From: Anaerolineales bacterium
Lineage (GTDB): Bacteria; Chloroflexota; Anaerolineae; Anaerolineales; UBA6663
Assembly: GCA_020850595.1 (NCBI GenBank)
Contig: JADZEK010000138.1
Span: 62,001 to 126,000 of the forward strand
Direction of reading: 5' to 3'
Length of the DNA stretch: 64,000 nt
This document shows, piece by piece, positions 9,968 through 20,002 of the stretch. A program made the translations under genes and the position numbers. Position 1 is the first letter of the stretch, and each line of letters opens with the position of its first letter. Under the pieces are notes generated by a model. The model did not search any database. It was not told where the DNA came from and saw only the letters and a list, made by a program, of their open reading frames with translations.

Positions 9968-12900
9968 ATGGAAACGCTGACCGAGGCCCACCCGCCGGGC
10001 GCGCCGCCGCCCGCAGAGGTGCAGGCGCAACTGCAAGACATCATCGCCCACGCGCTGGGGCTTGACCCCGCCGACGTGCCGGTGGAGACCCCGTTGGAAG
10101 AACTGGGGGCCAGCTCGCTGGCGCTGGTAGACGCCTTTCGCGCCATCACCATGCGCTTCGGCGTGCGCCCTTCAATCCGCAAGGTTTTCGAGGACTATAA
10201 CAGTGTCGAGCGGCTGGCCGAGTATGTGGCGGAACTGCTGGCGGCCGGCCCAACGGTGCTGCCCACGCCCGCGCCGCCGGAACGACCACCGGGCGCGGCC
10301 TATGCCAGCCTGCCGCTGACAGCGGCGCAGACGCACACCTGGTTCCTGGCCTCGTATTCCGACGAGGCCATGCTGGCCCACACGCACCGCGTGGCGCTGC
10401 AACTGACCGGCGCGCTCGACGAGGCGGCGCTGCGGCAGGCGTGGCGGGCCGCCGCCGATCGGCATGAGGCCCTGCGGCTGGTCTTCGACGCCGCCGAGGA
10501 GCAGCAGCGCATTGCGCTCGAGCCGGCGGCGGCGCTGGAGGTGGTGGACTTCGCCGGGCAGCCCGCGGCCGCCGTGGGCGAGTGGTTGAAGGCCGACGCG
10601 CGCCGCCCGTTCGACCCCGCCGTGGCGCTGTGGCGGGTAACGCTGCTGCGGCTGGCGAGCGATCGGCACTTGCTGCTGGTCAGCGCCCATGCGCTGCTGG
10701 CCGACGAGGCGGTGCTGCACCGGCTGTTGGACGAGGTGGGCCGGCTATATTCCGGCGCAGGCGCGCCGGCCGAGGCCGTTCCGTTCCGCGCCCACGCCGA
10801 CGCCCTGGCCCAGCAGGCGCGGCAACCCCAGTACCAGGAGTCGCGCGCGTATTGGTCCACGCTCTACGCCGACGGGCTGCCCACCACCGACCTGGCCTGG
10901 TGGCAACCACGACCGCCGATCAAGAACTATGCCGGGGCGCGGCTGGTCGTCCCCCTACCCGCCGCGCTGGCCCAGGCCCTGGCCGCCTGGAACGCCGCCC
11001 AGCGCAGCTCCACTTTCGCCACGCTGCTGGCCGCCTTTCAGTTATGGCTCCAGCGCGTCAGCGGGCAGAACGATCTGGTGGTGGGTGTGTTCAGCCGGGG
11101 TGACAGCTTGCTGCCGCCGGCCGGCACGCTCATCGCCAACACGACCAACCCCCTGCCCCTGCGCACCCAGGTGGACGAAACGCAGCCCTTCGCCGCCCAT
11201 TGGCAGCGCGTGCAGCAGGCCCTGCTGGCCGCGTTCGATCACCAGGACTATCCCTTCGCAGCTATTATTCACGACCTGAACCCAGAGCGTGACCAGAGCC
11301 GCTCGGCGATCTTCACCGTGGCTTTCGACTGGCAGCCGCGCGCCGTCCGACCGCGCTTCGGCGGGCTAAGCGTGCAGCCGGTGACCGTGCCGGTGCAGTT
11401 TGTGCCCTACGACCTGGCGCTGACCGTGGTTGAACTCGACGGCCAGTTGCAGTTGCAGTGCGATTACAGCACCGAATTGTTCGACACGGCCACCATACGG
11501 CGCTGGATGAACTCGTTCCGCACGCTGCTGGCCGGGTGCCTGGAGGCCGAGGCGCGCCCGGCCGCCGAGTTGCCGCTGCTGCCGCCCGACGAGCGCGAAC
11601 AGGTGCTGGAGGCCTGGAACGCCACCGCGCGCCCGCTGCCGGCTGAGGCGCGCATCGAGCGGCTGTTCGAGGCGCAGGCCGCGCGCACGCCGCAGGCTGA
11701 AGCCCTGACCGACAGCGTCTATTCGTTGACCTATGCCGAACTGAACGCGCGGGCCGACGCCATGGCCGATAGGCTGCGCCAGGCGGGCGTGGGGCCGGGC
11801 CGCTTTGTGGGCGTGTGCGTAGACCGCTCGGCCGGCATGGTGGTCTGCCTGTTGGGCATCCTCAAGGCCGGCGGCGCGTATCTGCCGCTGGACCCCGCCT
11901 TCCCCGCCGAGCGGTTGGCCTTCATCCTGAAAGACTCACAGGCCGGCGTGCTCATCACCGAAGCGGCGGCGACGGCGCGCGGGCCGGCCTTTGCCGGGCC
12001 GACCTTCCTGCTGGAGGGGCTGGCGCTGCGCGGCCCGCTGCCGGCGACCGCCCCCGCCGAGGCGCACCCGCCCGCCGACCCGAACGCGGCCGTCCTCATC
12101 TACACCTCCGGCTCGACCGGCAAGCCCAAAGGCGTGTTGGTCACGCAGCGCGGCGTGGTGAACGTGCTTGAGACTCTGCGCAGCGAAAGCTTGCTCGACC
12201 ACACTGACCGAATGCTGGCGGTGACCACCATCTCCTTCGATATCTCAGAGATGGAGCTGTTCCTGACGCTGGCCGTGGGCGGCGCGGTGGTGGTGGCGAG
12301 CCGCGACGACATCGTGGACGGCACGCGGCTGCGGGCGCACCTGGAGCGGGGCGGCCTCACCGCTATGCAGGCCACGCCCGCCACCTGGCGCATGCTGCTG
12401 GCCGCCGGCTGGCCGGGCGACAGCCGCCTGAAGATGTTCAGCGCGGGCGAGGCCTTGCCGCGCGCCCTGGCGGAGCAGCTGCTGGCGCGCGGCGGCGCGC
12501 TGTGGAACCTGTACGGCCCAACCGAAACGACCATCTACTCGACTTTCAAGCGCGTGGAAGGCGGCGCCGGCCCAGTGACCATCGGCCGGCCGCTCGCCAA
12601 CACGCAAGCCTACGTTCTGGATCGCCACCGGCAACCGACCCTGATCGGCGTGCCGGGCGAGCTATATCTCGGCGGCGAGGGCGTGGCCCCCGGTTACTGG
12701 CAACGCCCGGAGCTGACGGCCGAACGCTTCGTGCCCAATCCGTTCGTGGAGGCTGCGCCCGGCCGGCCCGCGCCGCGCCTGTACCGTACCGGCGACCTGG
12801 TACGCTACCTGCCCGACGGCGACATCGCCTACCTGGGCCGGCAAGACTTCCAGGTGAAGGTCAACGGCTACCGCATCGAGCTGGGCGAGGTCGAGGCGGC

Positions 12901-14674
12901 GCTGAGCAGCCACCCGGCGGTCGAGCGCTGCGTGGTCGTGGCGCGCGAGGAGGCCGGCGGGCCGAAGTATCTGGCCGGGTACTTTGTGCCGCATGCGGGC
13001 CAGGCCGCGCCCACCACCACCGCCCTGCGCGCTCACCTGGCCGAGCGCCTGCCCGAGTACATGCTGCCGGCGGCGTTCGTGCCGCTGGCCGCGCTGCCGC
13101 AAACGCCCAACGGCAAGATAGACCGCAAGGCCCTGCCCGCGCCCGACCAGGACCGACGCGCCGCGCTGGGGCAGACCTACGCCGCGCCGCGCAACCGCGT
13201 GGAAGAGGTCGTCTGCCGCATCTGGGCCGAGGTGCTGGGCGTGGAGCGCGTGGGCATCCACGACAACTTCTTCAACCTGGGCGGACACTCGCTGCTGCTA
13301 ACGCCGCTGGTGCTCAAGCTGCGCGAGTATTTTCGCTTCCACATCAGCATGCGCGAGTTCTTTGCGCAGCCCAGCGTAGCCGAGCTGGCGGCCATGATTG
13401 TGACTGCCCGCAGCCAGGCCACGGCCGGGGCGAACGGCCAATGGCTCAGCCCCACCCTGCGCCAAGACGGCCCGGAGGCCAAAGCGCGCTTCGACTTCTT
13501 GCGCGAGCAGGCCAGGCTCGACCCAAGCATCCAGCCGCGTGGCGCGGCCTACGACTCCCGCCGGCCCCTGCGCCGCTTGCTCATGACCGGCGCGACCGGC
13601 TTCGTCGGCGGCTACCTGCTGCGTGACCTGATGGAGCATTCCGACTTGACAGTGTATGCCCTGGTGCGCGCCCCGAGCGAGGCAGCCGGGCTGGAGCGCG
13701 TGCGCCAACAGGCCGCGAAGCTGGGCGTATGGGACGAGCGCTACGCCGCCCGGCTGCGCATCGTGCCGGGCGACATTGGGCAGGCGCGCCTGGGCCTGAG
13801 CGACGCCGACTACGCACGCGTGGCGGACGAGACGGACGCCATCCTGCACTCGGCGGCGGTGGTCAACTTCATCTACCCGTTCGCGGCGATGAAGAATATC
13901 AACGTAGACGGCGTGGCGCGCGTGATCGAACTGGCGTTTGCGGGCCAGGTCAAGCCGGTGCATTACCTCTCGACCACGGCCATCTGGCCGATGGGCGCGC
14001 ACCGCACTTTCACCGAAGAGATGGACCTCGACCAAGATTTGCGTTTGAACCTGGCCTACGACGAGACGAAGTGGGTGGCGGAAAAGATGCTGCGCGCGGC
14101 CGCCGAGCGCGGGCTGCCGGTGGCCGTGTACCGCCCCGGCGAGGTCTCGGGCGACAGCCGCACCGGCGAGTCGGACCTCTCGCACTTGGCGAGCGCCTTG
14201 CTGAAAGGCTCGATCCAGGCCGGGCTGTTCCCGGCGCTGGACTCGTTCATTGACGCCGCGCCGGTTGACTATGTGGCGCGCGCCATCGTGGAGCTGGTGA
14301 CGCGCCACCAGCCGCTGGGCCACGTCTACCATCTGTGCAACCCGCGGCCCATGCACGCCCACGATGCCTTCCGCTGGCTGCGGGAACACGGGTACACCTT
14401 TGAGGTGCTGCCGTTCGATGAGTGGCGCTGGCGCATCCTCAGCGGCGAGTGCTTCCCCGAGAACGCGCTCTACCCGTTCGCCGCGCTGCTGGAGGAGTTC
14501 ACCGAGTTGAGCCTGCAACTGCCGGTGTGGGACACAACCGCCACGCTCGCGGAACTGGCGGGCAGCGGCGTGACCTGCCCCGCGCTCGACGCCGCGCTGG
14601 CGGATGTGTATCTGCGCTACTTCACCGAGTCCGGCTACCTGCCCGCGGCCGAACCGGCTGCCGCCCGAGGATGA
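9968..14674 (+). CDS. Hybrid NRPS: ACP-C-A-PCP-thioester reductase
   Basis: 1568 aa. Domain order: carrier (LGASSL, S50), condensation (~115-540), adenylation (~560-1060; YTSGSTGKPKG at 712-722, NLYGPTETT, YRTGDLVRY, NGKIDRKAL), PCP (GGHSL, S1108), and an NAD(P)H-dependent thioester reductase (TGATGFVGGY near 1205; Y1364 and K1368 of YDETK). The A domain keeps the Asp of the FDISE core, so an alpha-amino acid substrate is likely; I did not decode it. The condensation motif HHxxxDG reads HALLADE (241-247), so the catalytic second His is Ala. Reductive release would give an aldehyde or alcohol. The leading ACP belongs functionally to the upstream KS-AT. The stop overlaps the thioesterase start (ATGA). 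Confidence 0.95.
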   Translation: METLTEAHPPGAPPPAEVQAQLQDIIAHALGLDPADVPVETPLEELGASSLALVDAFRAITMRFGVRPSIRKVFEDYNSVERLAEYVAELLAAGPTVLPTPAPPERPPGAAYASLPLTAAQTHTWFLASYSDEAMLAHTHRVALQLTGALDEAALRQAWRAAADRHEALRLVFDAAEEQQRIALEPAAALEVVDFAGQPAAAVGEWLKADARRPFDPAVALWRVTLLRLASDRHLLLVSAHALLADEAVLHRLLDEVGRLYSGAGAPAEAVPFRAHADALAQQARQPQYQESRAYWSTLYADGLPTTDLAWWQPRPPIKNYAGARLVVPLPAALAQALAAWNAAQRSSTFATLLAAFQLWLQRVSGQNDLVVGVFSRGDSLLPPAGTLIANTTNPLPLRTQVDETQPFAAHWQRVQQALLAAFDHQDYPFAAIIHDLNPERDQSRSAIFTVAFDWQPRAVRPRFGGLSVQPVTVPVQFVPYDLALTVVELDGQLQLQCDYSTELFDTATIRRWMNSFRTLLAGCLEAEARPAAELPLLPPDEREQVLEAWNATARPLPAEARIERLFEAQAARTPQAEALTDSVYSLTYAELNARADAMADRLRQAGVGPGRFVGVCVDRSAGMVVCLLGILKAGGAYLPLDPAFPAERLAFILKDSQAGVLITEAAATARGPAFAGPTFLLEGLALRGPLPATAPAEAHPPADPNAAVLIYTSGSTGKPKGVLVTQRGVVNVLETLRSESLLDHTDRMLAVTTISFDISEMELFLTLAVGGAVVVASRDDIVDGTRLRAHLERGGLTAMQATPATWRMLLAAGWPGDSRLKMFSAGEALPRALAEQLLARGGALWNLYGPTETTIYSTFKRVEGGAGPVTIGRPLANTQAYVLDRHRQPTLIGVPGELYLGGEGVAPGYWQRPELTAERFVPNPFVEAAPGRPAPRLYRTGDLVRYLPDGDIAYLGRQDFQVKVNGYRIELGEVEAALSSHPAVERCVVVAREEAGGPKYLAGYFVPHAGQAAPTTTALRAHLAERLPEYMLPAAFVPLAALPQTPNGKIDRKALPAPDQDRRAALGQTYAAPRNRVEEVVCRIWAEVLGVERVGIHDNFFNLGGHSLLLTPLVLKLREYFRFHISMREFFAQPSVAELAAMIVTARSQATAGANGQWLSPTLRQDGPEAKARFDFLREQARLDPSIQPRGAAYDSRRPLRRLLMTGATGFVGGYLLRDLMEHSDLTVYALVRAPSEAAGLERVRQQAAKLGVWDERYAARLRIVPGDIGQARLGLSDADYARVADETDAILHSAAVVNFIYPFAAMKNINVDGVARVIELAFAGQVKPVHYLSTTAIWPMGAHRTFTEEMDLDQDLRLNLAYDETKWVAEKMLRAAAERGLPVAVYRPGEVSGDSRTGESDLSHLASALLKGSIQAGLFPALDSFIDAAPVDYVARAIVELVTRHQPLGHVYHLCNPRPMHAHDAFRWLREHGYTFEVLPFDEWRWRILSGECFPENALYPFAALLEEFTELSLQLPVWDTTATLAELAGSGVTCPALDAALADVYLRYFTESGYLPAAEPAAARG

Positions 14675-15423
14675 CGACGCGCACGAGCCTGGAGGCCTGG
14701 GTGGCCGGCCGCAAGCCCCGGCCTCAGGCGCGCCGCCGCCTGCTGTGCCTGCCCTTCGCGGGCGGCGCGGCCTCGCTGTTTCGCGCCTGGCCCGACAGCC
14801 TGCCGCCGGAGGTGGAGGTCTGGCCGATTCAACTGCCGGGCCGCGAAACGCGCCTGCGCGAACAACCCTTGGGCCGCATGGACGCCCTGGTGACGGCCCT
14901 GGCCGAGGCGCTGCGGCCCGCGCTCGATCTGCCGCTGGCGATCTTCGGGCACAGCATGGGCGCGTTGGTCGGGTTCGAGCTGGCGCGCGCGCTAGCGGCG
15001 CAGGGGGCGGCGCCCACGCACCTATTTATCTCGGCCATGCGCGCGCCGCAATTGCCCGACCGGCAGGTGCGCATCGCCGCCCTGCCCGACCCAGAATTTA
15101 TCGAGGCACTACGGCGGCTGAAGGGCACGCCTGAGCCGGTGCTGCAAAACGCCGAGTTGATGGACTTGCTGCTGCCGGCGCTGCGGGCCGATTTCGCGCT
15201 GGTAGAAAGCTACGCTTACGCCGCCGGCGCGCCGCTGGCCTGCCCCATCGCGGCCTTCGGCGGGCAGCAGGACGAGCGCGCGCGCCCGGAGGAGTTGCAA
15301 GCCTGGGCGACGCAAACCACCGCGGGCTTTCAGTGGCAGTTAGTGCCGGGCGACCACTTCTTCATCCGCGGCGCACCGCAGCCAGTGCTGGCCGTTGTTG
15401 GACGGATGCTGGCGGAGGGTTAG
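14671..15423 (+). CDS. Type II thioesterase
   Basis: 250 aa alpha/beta hydrolase typical of stand-alone NRPS/PKS editing thioesterases: LLCLPFAGGAASLFRAW near the N-terminus, IQLPGRETR, the nucleophile elbow GHSMG (S95), the FGGQQDE acid region and the C-terminal GDHFFI histidine. Such enzymes remove misprimed or stalled acyl groups from carrier domains. The ATG at 14671 overlaps the NRPS stop by 4 nt (ATGA), so translation is probably coupled; a longer in-frame extension upstream is only NRPS sequence read in another frame. It closes the plus-strand arm and converges on the SNF2 gene with a 9-nt gap. Confidence 0.93.
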   Translation: MTTRTSLEAWVAGRKPRPQARRRLLCLPFAGGAASLFRAWPDSLPPEVEVWPIQLPGRETRLREQPLGRMDALVTALAEALRPALDLPLAIFGHSMGALVGFELARALAAQGAAPTHLFISAMRAPQLPDRQVRIAALPDPEFIEALRRLKGTPEPVLQNAELMDLLLPALRADFALVESYAYAAGAPLACPIAAFGGQQDERARPEELQAWATQTTAGFQWQLVPGDHFFIRGAPQPVLAVVGRMLAEG

Positions 15424-15432
15424 CGGGCGGCG

Positions 15433-18400
15433 CTAACCAAACAGCCCGCGCACGTCGTCGCGTGTGAGCGACTTGAAGAAGGCTGCTTCGGTCGTCACCA
15501 GGTTTTTCACCAGAGCGCGCTTCTTCTCCTGCAACTGCAGGATCTTCTCCTCGACCGTATCGCGCGCAATCAGTTTATAGATGAAGACCGGCTTATCCTG
15601 GCCAATGCGGTGGGCGCGGTCGCTGGCTTGCATCTCCACGGCCGGATTCCACCACGGATCAAGATGGATCACATAGTCGGCGGCGGTCAGGTTCAGGCCG
15701 ACGCCGCCGGCCTTGAGGCTGATGAGGAAGAAGGGATAGGCCGGGTCGGTCTGAAACTGGTCAACCCGCGCCTGGCGGTCGAGCGTGCGGCCGTCGAGGT
15801 AAAGATACTTCAAGCTGCGCAGGTCGAGCGCCTGGCGCACCAACTTGAGCATGGCCACGAATTGCGAGAAGACCAGCACCTTGTGGTCTTCGGCCTGCAG
15901 CGTCTCCAGCGTTTCGATGAGCAGGTCCAGCTTGGGCGCGCCGCCGGAGTAGCGCCCTTCGACCAGGCGCGGGTGAATGGCAATCTGGCGCAGCCGCAGC
16001 AGCCCTTCCAGGATCTTGAAGCGCGCGTCGTTAAGCCCCTCGCGCTCGATGAGGTTGAGCAATTCCGCCTGGTAGCGGGCGCGGGTGCGGTCATAGAGCT
16101 TCTTCTGCGCCGGGTCTAGGTCGGCGTAGATGACGCGCTCGGTGCGCGGCGGCAGTTCGGGCGCCACCTGATCTTTCGTGCGGCGCAGGATGAAGGGATA
16201 CACCAGACTGCGCAGGGTGCGAGCGGCGGCCTCATCGCCGTGGGCCTCGATGGGCGCGGCGAACGCCTTCCTAAAGTAGTCCACGCCGCCCAGCAGGCCG
16301 GGGTTGAGGAAGGCAAACTGCGACCACAACTCCAGGCTGTTGTTTTCCACCGGTGTGCCGGTGAGCGCCAACCGATGCTCGGCGCGCAGCAGGCGCGCGG
16401 CGCGGGCGCTCTTGGCGACCGGGTTCTTAACGGCTTGCGACTCGTCCAGGACGATGTAGTGGAAGGTATAGCTGCGCAGCAGCTCCACATCACGCAGCAT
16501 GGTGCCGTAGGTGGTCAGCACCACGTCGTGCCCGGCGAAGGCCGCCGGGTCCTTGATACGCACATTGCCCACATAGGGCAAGAAGCGCAGGCCGGGCGTA
16601 AAGCGTTCGGCCTCGCGCTGCCAGTTGGCGATCAGGCTCTTGGGCACGACCAGCAGCGTGGCGGCGCGGGGCGCGCCGTCCGCCCGTTCCTTAAGCAACT
16701 GCAGGAAGGCCAGCACCTGAATGGTCTTGCCCAGGCCCATATCGTCGGCCAGGATGCCGCCGAACTTGTACTCATTCAGGAAGTTCAGCCAGTCCACGCC
16801 GTGGCGCTGATAGGGCCGCAGCTCGCCCTGGAAACTCGCGGGCGTCGGCTGCGCGGCGATGCCGGCGAACTGGCGCAAGCGTTCGCGGCGGGCTTGCAAG
16901 TCGGCCGGCAGGCTCAAGTCGGGGTCGTCTTCCAGCAGCGGGTCGAGCAGCGGCAGGTGGGCGTCGCTGACCCGATAGCCCTCGGCCGTTTCGGTCGCCA
17001 GGCCCCACAGGTGCCGGTACTTCTCCAGCCACTCGGCGGGCAGTTGCCCGGCTGAGCCGTCGGCCAGCTTGATGAAACGCTCGCCGCGCTGCAGGGCCTT
17101 GCGCACTTCTTGCAGCGAAATATGCTGATCGCCGAACTCCACCACGGCTTTCAGATCGAACCAATCAATGCCGGAGTTAACCGTGACGCGCAGCGCCGGC
17201 GTACTGCGGTTGATCTTGCCGACCTTGAGGGTCTCTTCGCCGTAGATCTCGAAGCCGGCCTGCGCCAGCTTGGGCACCAGGTGCAGCAGGAAGTCGAAGG
17301 GGTGCACCCGCGACCGCAGCGCCAGGGTGCCATCCGGGTCGGGATAGCCGCCGCGCTTCAGGCCATAGGCCGTGCTCGCCGCCGCATCGAAATGGGCTGC
17401 TTCGCGCTCCGCGTTGCGGTGCACGCGGGCCAGCGTCCAGGTGTCCGGCACGGGCACAACCGTTTCGGTTGGCGTCCGCTTGGTGTAGGCCAGCTCGTGC
17501 GCCCCATAGGCAAAGCGCAGTTCGGCGGCCAGACCGTGCCGGCGGTCGTCGCGCAGATAGAGGCGCGGCACCGGGTCCAGCTGAATATCCTGCCATTCCA
17601 CCAGGCCGCCGCGCAGCGGCAGGCGCTGGGCGAGGCTGGGCAAATGCTCCTCGCGAAAGGTCTCAACCGCGGCCGCGGGCACGTGAATGGGAAAGTCTTT
17701 CAGCCAGGCCAGTGACCCCGCATCATTCAAGGGCAAGACCAGATCACCGGCCAGCACCCAGCAGGGGGCGTACGACAGCTCGTGCAGCGGCCCTTTGAGC
17801 AGTTGAAAGTCGCCGTCGCGCTCGACCCCAGCCAGCAGGGTCAGGCCCGACGGGTCTTGGCGCAGGTCAATGGTGACATCCACCGGGTCGGGCCAGACGC
17901 GCAGGCGGCGTTCAACTTTGGCCGCCTGCGGGTTGGCCAGGAACACCGGCAGGTCGAGCCGCGCCAGCATGCCGAGCAGCACGGGCAGCGCCGCGCTGAT
18001 CGGCTGGCCGTAATAGGCGGTTTGCAGGCTGCGCAGCACGTTGAGGAAGGCCACGCTGTCTGTGGTGAGGTTGAGACAGGCCGCAGGCTGGAGGGCTTGC
18101 GAGGGCGCCCGGCCATGCCGAATCCAAAGGCGGTTGGTTTCCAGGCGGGCATTGATCTCAGCCGGGCCGGGCCACCCTTGCCCTTCCGGGGGCCGATCGA
18201 GCCACTCCTCGGCCGGGATGATGAATGAACTGAGGCTGTAAACGGCATTGGCGTTCGATCCGCTATAGGCGTAGCTGTAGCCATAGCCGTAGTTGTAGTA
18301 GTTCGACCGCCCCAAGATCGCGACCGCCACATACGGCGCGGCCCGGCTGCCCGCGCGCGACGTGGCGGCGGCCTGTGTCACCTTGTTTAGCTGGGTGGCC

Positions 18401-18807
18401 CACTTGCGCGACGAGGACGAGGCGGCGGGCGGGAGCGCCGGGCGGGGTGCGGAGGGCGCCGGCTCAAAATTCTGAATTTTGTCTTCGAGTTCCAGTTCGT
18501 CGAGGAAGTTAGCCGTCGCCAGCGCCGCGGCGACCATGTGCTTGCAGAAGTTGCCGCCCTCGGCGTGCGGGCAGGTGCAGTCGAAGCTCGCGCCTTCGCG
18601 GCTCTTGGTGGCGCGGATCTCGACTTCGTAGTCGCCCGAGTCGCCGGTGACGAGGCAGACGACGGCGACGTCACCGTCTTGCAGGTCTATCTCGGTCACG
18701 CGGCCGTTTTGGTGGTAGGCCCGGCCGCGCTTCACCACGCCGGAATCGGCATAGCGGCTGAACGGGAACTGGCGGAGCAGGTTGGCGGTGAGGGTTGGCT
18801 GGGCCAT
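15433..18807 (-). CDS. SWIM zinc-finger SNF2/RapA-type helicase
   Basis: 1124 aa. An N-terminal SWIM finger CxCx8CxH (C77, C79, C88, H90) is followed by a linker with eight tyrosines in 22 residues (169-190). After a middle bacterial-SNF2 region come the motor lobes: DDMGLGKT (Walker A, near 690), DESQ (motif II, near 788), LTGTPVENN, VLVFSQF, and the SNF2 C-lobe motifs GGVGLNLTAADYVIHLDPWWNP and RAHRIGQ. Family members are ATP-driven nucleic-acid or RNA-polymerase remodellers; SWIM-SNF2 proteins are widespread in bacteria and their targets are poorly defined. The gene is monocistronic, convergent with the thioesterase gene. Confidence 0.95.
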   Translation of the reverse strand: MAQPTLTANLLRQFPFSRYADSGVVKRGRAYHQNGRVTEIDLQDGDVAVVCLVTGDSGDYEVEIRATKSREGASFDCTCPHAEGGNFCKHMVAAALATANFLDELELEDKIQNFEPAPSAPRPALPPAASSSSRKWATQLNKVTQAAATSRAGSRAAPYVAVAILGRSNYYNYGYGYSYAYSGSNANAVYSLSSFIIPAEEWLDRPPEGQGWPGPAEINARLETNRLWIRHGRAPSQALQPAACLNLTTDSVAFLNVLRSLQTAYYGQPISAALPVLLGMLARLDLPVFLANPQAAKVERRLRVWPDPVDVTIDLRQDPSGLTLLAGVERDGDFQLLKGPLHELSYAPCWVLAGDLVLPLNDAGSLAWLKDFPIHVPAAAVETFREEHLPSLAQRLPLRGGLVEWQDIQLDPVPRLYLRDDRRHGLAAELRFAYGAHELAYTKRTPTETVVPVPDTWTLARVHRNAEREAAHFDAAASTAYGLKRGGYPDPDGTLALRSRVHPFDFLLHLVPKLAQAGFEIYGEETLKVGKINRSTPALRVTVNSGIDWFDLKAVVEFGDQHISLQEVRKALQRGERFIKLADGSAGQLPAEWLEKYRHLWGLATETAEGYRVSDAHLPLLDPLLEDDPDLSLPADLQARRERLRQFAGIAAQPTPASFQGELRPYQRHGVDWLNFLNEYKFGGILADDMGLGKTIQVLAFLQLLKERADGAPRAATLLVVPKSLIANWQREAERFTPGLRFLPYVGNVRIKDPAAFAGHDVVLTTYGTMLRDVELLRSYTFHYIVLDESQAVKNPVAKSARAARLLRAEHRLALTGTPVENNSLELWSQFAFLNPGLLGGVDYFRKAFAAPIEAHGDEAAARTLRSLVYPFILRRTKDQVAPELPPRTERVIYADLDPAQKKLYDRTRARYQAELLNLIEREGLNDARFKILEGLLRLRQIAIHPRLVEGRYSGGAPKLDLLIETLETLQAEDHKVLVFSQFVAMLKLVRQALDLRSLKYLYLDGRTLDRQARVDQFQTDPAYPFFLISLKAGGVGLNLTAADYVIHLDPWWNPAVEMQASDRAHRIGQDKPVFIYKLIARDTVEEKILQLQEKKRALVKNLVTTEAAFFKSLTRDDVRGLFG

Positions 18808-18864
18808 GGGTCACAGACAGCGCGGCGGGTGGAGGTGAAGGCGGCCCGTCGCAGCCAAAGTTAG

Positions 18865-18875
18865 ATCATATCATA
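18865..18875 (-). promoter_or_regulatory. Overlapping -10 elements for the SNF2 gene
   Basis: On the minus strand two TATGAT hexamers overlap by one base (18875-18870 and 18870-18865), about 60 nt before the SNF2 ATG, in the only AT-rich patch of the 88-nt gap. No -35 was convincing. Confidence 0.45.
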
Positions 18876-18895
18876 GTACCCACGGGCCGCGCTCA

Positions 18896-19984
18896 CTAAT
18901 GATCGCGCGCCGACGGCGGGCAGCCCAGGTTCTCGTAGAAGTACAGGCCCTGCTTGCCGGGGGCCACCAGGTCGAGGCGGCCGTGGCCGCTGAGGTCGCC
19001 GACGGCGAAGTGGATGCCGCAGCCCGCGCCGACGCCGGGCGGGCCGTAGTCAATGATCTGTTTGCTGAAAGACTCGCCGGTCCACTTGAAGTAGTAGAAA
19101 CCGATGGGATCGAACTCGCCGGGGTCGGCCCCGTTGTGAGCGCGGAAGCGTTTGCCGGTGACAAGCTCCGGCGCGCCGTCGCCGTCCAGGTCTACCCACA
19201 TCAGGTCGTGGTACTGCGAGTTGTAGGGGTCAATGGGGTGGCGCTGCCAGGCGCGGCCCTCCTGCCCAGCCGGGCGCTGCTCCCACCAGTCTAGCCCGTA
19301 GCCGTGGGCGCTGCCGACGATCAGCTCGTTAACGCCGTCGCCGTTGAGGTCGACGACCAGGATCGGCACGCTGGCCGCCGGGCCGAAGTCAAATTCCGGG
19401 TGGAACACCCACTGGCCGGTGTACGGGTTGGGCGGCGCTTCGAGCCAGCCGTGGCGGAAGATGAAGTCGCCGCGGCCGTCGCCGTTGACGTCGCCAAAGC
19501 CCAGGCCGTGCTGCTGGTTGGCGGGCCAGATGGGGTAAGCCCGAAACTCGCCCGGGGCGACGAGCTTGTAGACCACCAGCGGGCCGTTGGGCGTGTTGGG
19601 CACAATCTCTAGCTCGCCGTCGCCGTCCACGTCCCAGGCGCGGGTGGTCTCGATGTTGCCGACCGTGGCGATGACGTGCTCCGGCCATTCCTGGGCCGGA
19701 TCGCCGGGGTTCTCGCGCCAGCGCAGGGTGTTGCCCCACCAGCCGCCGGTGATGAAGTCGAGCCGGCCGTCGCCGTTCACGTCCAGGGGGATGGTCGAGA
19801 AGTCGTCGTAGTACTCGCCGATGTTCTGCACCGGGCCGAGGTAGTGCTGGGTGCGCACGTCGGGCCGCTCGTACCAATACGAGCCGGAGACGATCTCGGG
19901 CCGGCCGTCGCCGTTCACGTCGAAGAGGCCGGCCGATTCAAAACGCTCGTGGCTGATCAGTTGCTTGTTCCACAGGATAGGCAT
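18896..19984 (-). CDS. FG-GAP/VCBS repeat protein
   Basis: 362 aa made almost entirely of beta-propeller-type repeats, each with a calcium-site-like DxxGDGxxE/D (for example DVNGDGRPEIV, DVNGDGRLDFI, DVDGDGELEIV, DLNGDGVNELI, DLDGDGAPELV). No signal peptide or membrane segment precedes the first repeat, unusual for a family that is often exported. The Gfo/Idh oxidoreductase gene lies 18 nt upstream in the same direction. VCBS proteins are often co-encoded with sugar dehydrogenases in saccharolytic bacteria. A binding or scaffolding role is inferred; no catalytic site is seen. Confidence 0.85.
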   Translation of the reverse strand: MPILWNKQLISHERFESAGLFDVNGDGRPEIVSGSYWYERPDVRTQHYLGPVQNIGEYYDDFSTIPLDVNGDGRLDFITGGWWGNTLRWRENPGDPAQEWPEHVIATVGNIETTRAWDVDGDGELEIVPNTPNGPLVVYKLVAPGEFRAYPIWPANQQHGLGFGDVNGDGRGDFIFRHGWLEAPPNPYTGQWVFHPEFDFGPAASVPILVVDLNGDGVNELIVGSAHGYGLDWWEQRPAGQEGRAWQRHPIDPYNSQYHDLMWVDLDGDGAPELVTGKRFRAHNGADPGEFDPIGFYYFKWTGESFSKQIIDYGPPGVGAGCGIHFAVGDLSGHGRLDLVAPGKQGLYFYENLGCPPSARDH

Positions 19985-20002
19985 GGCAGGTTCCGTAGCG
20001 GG

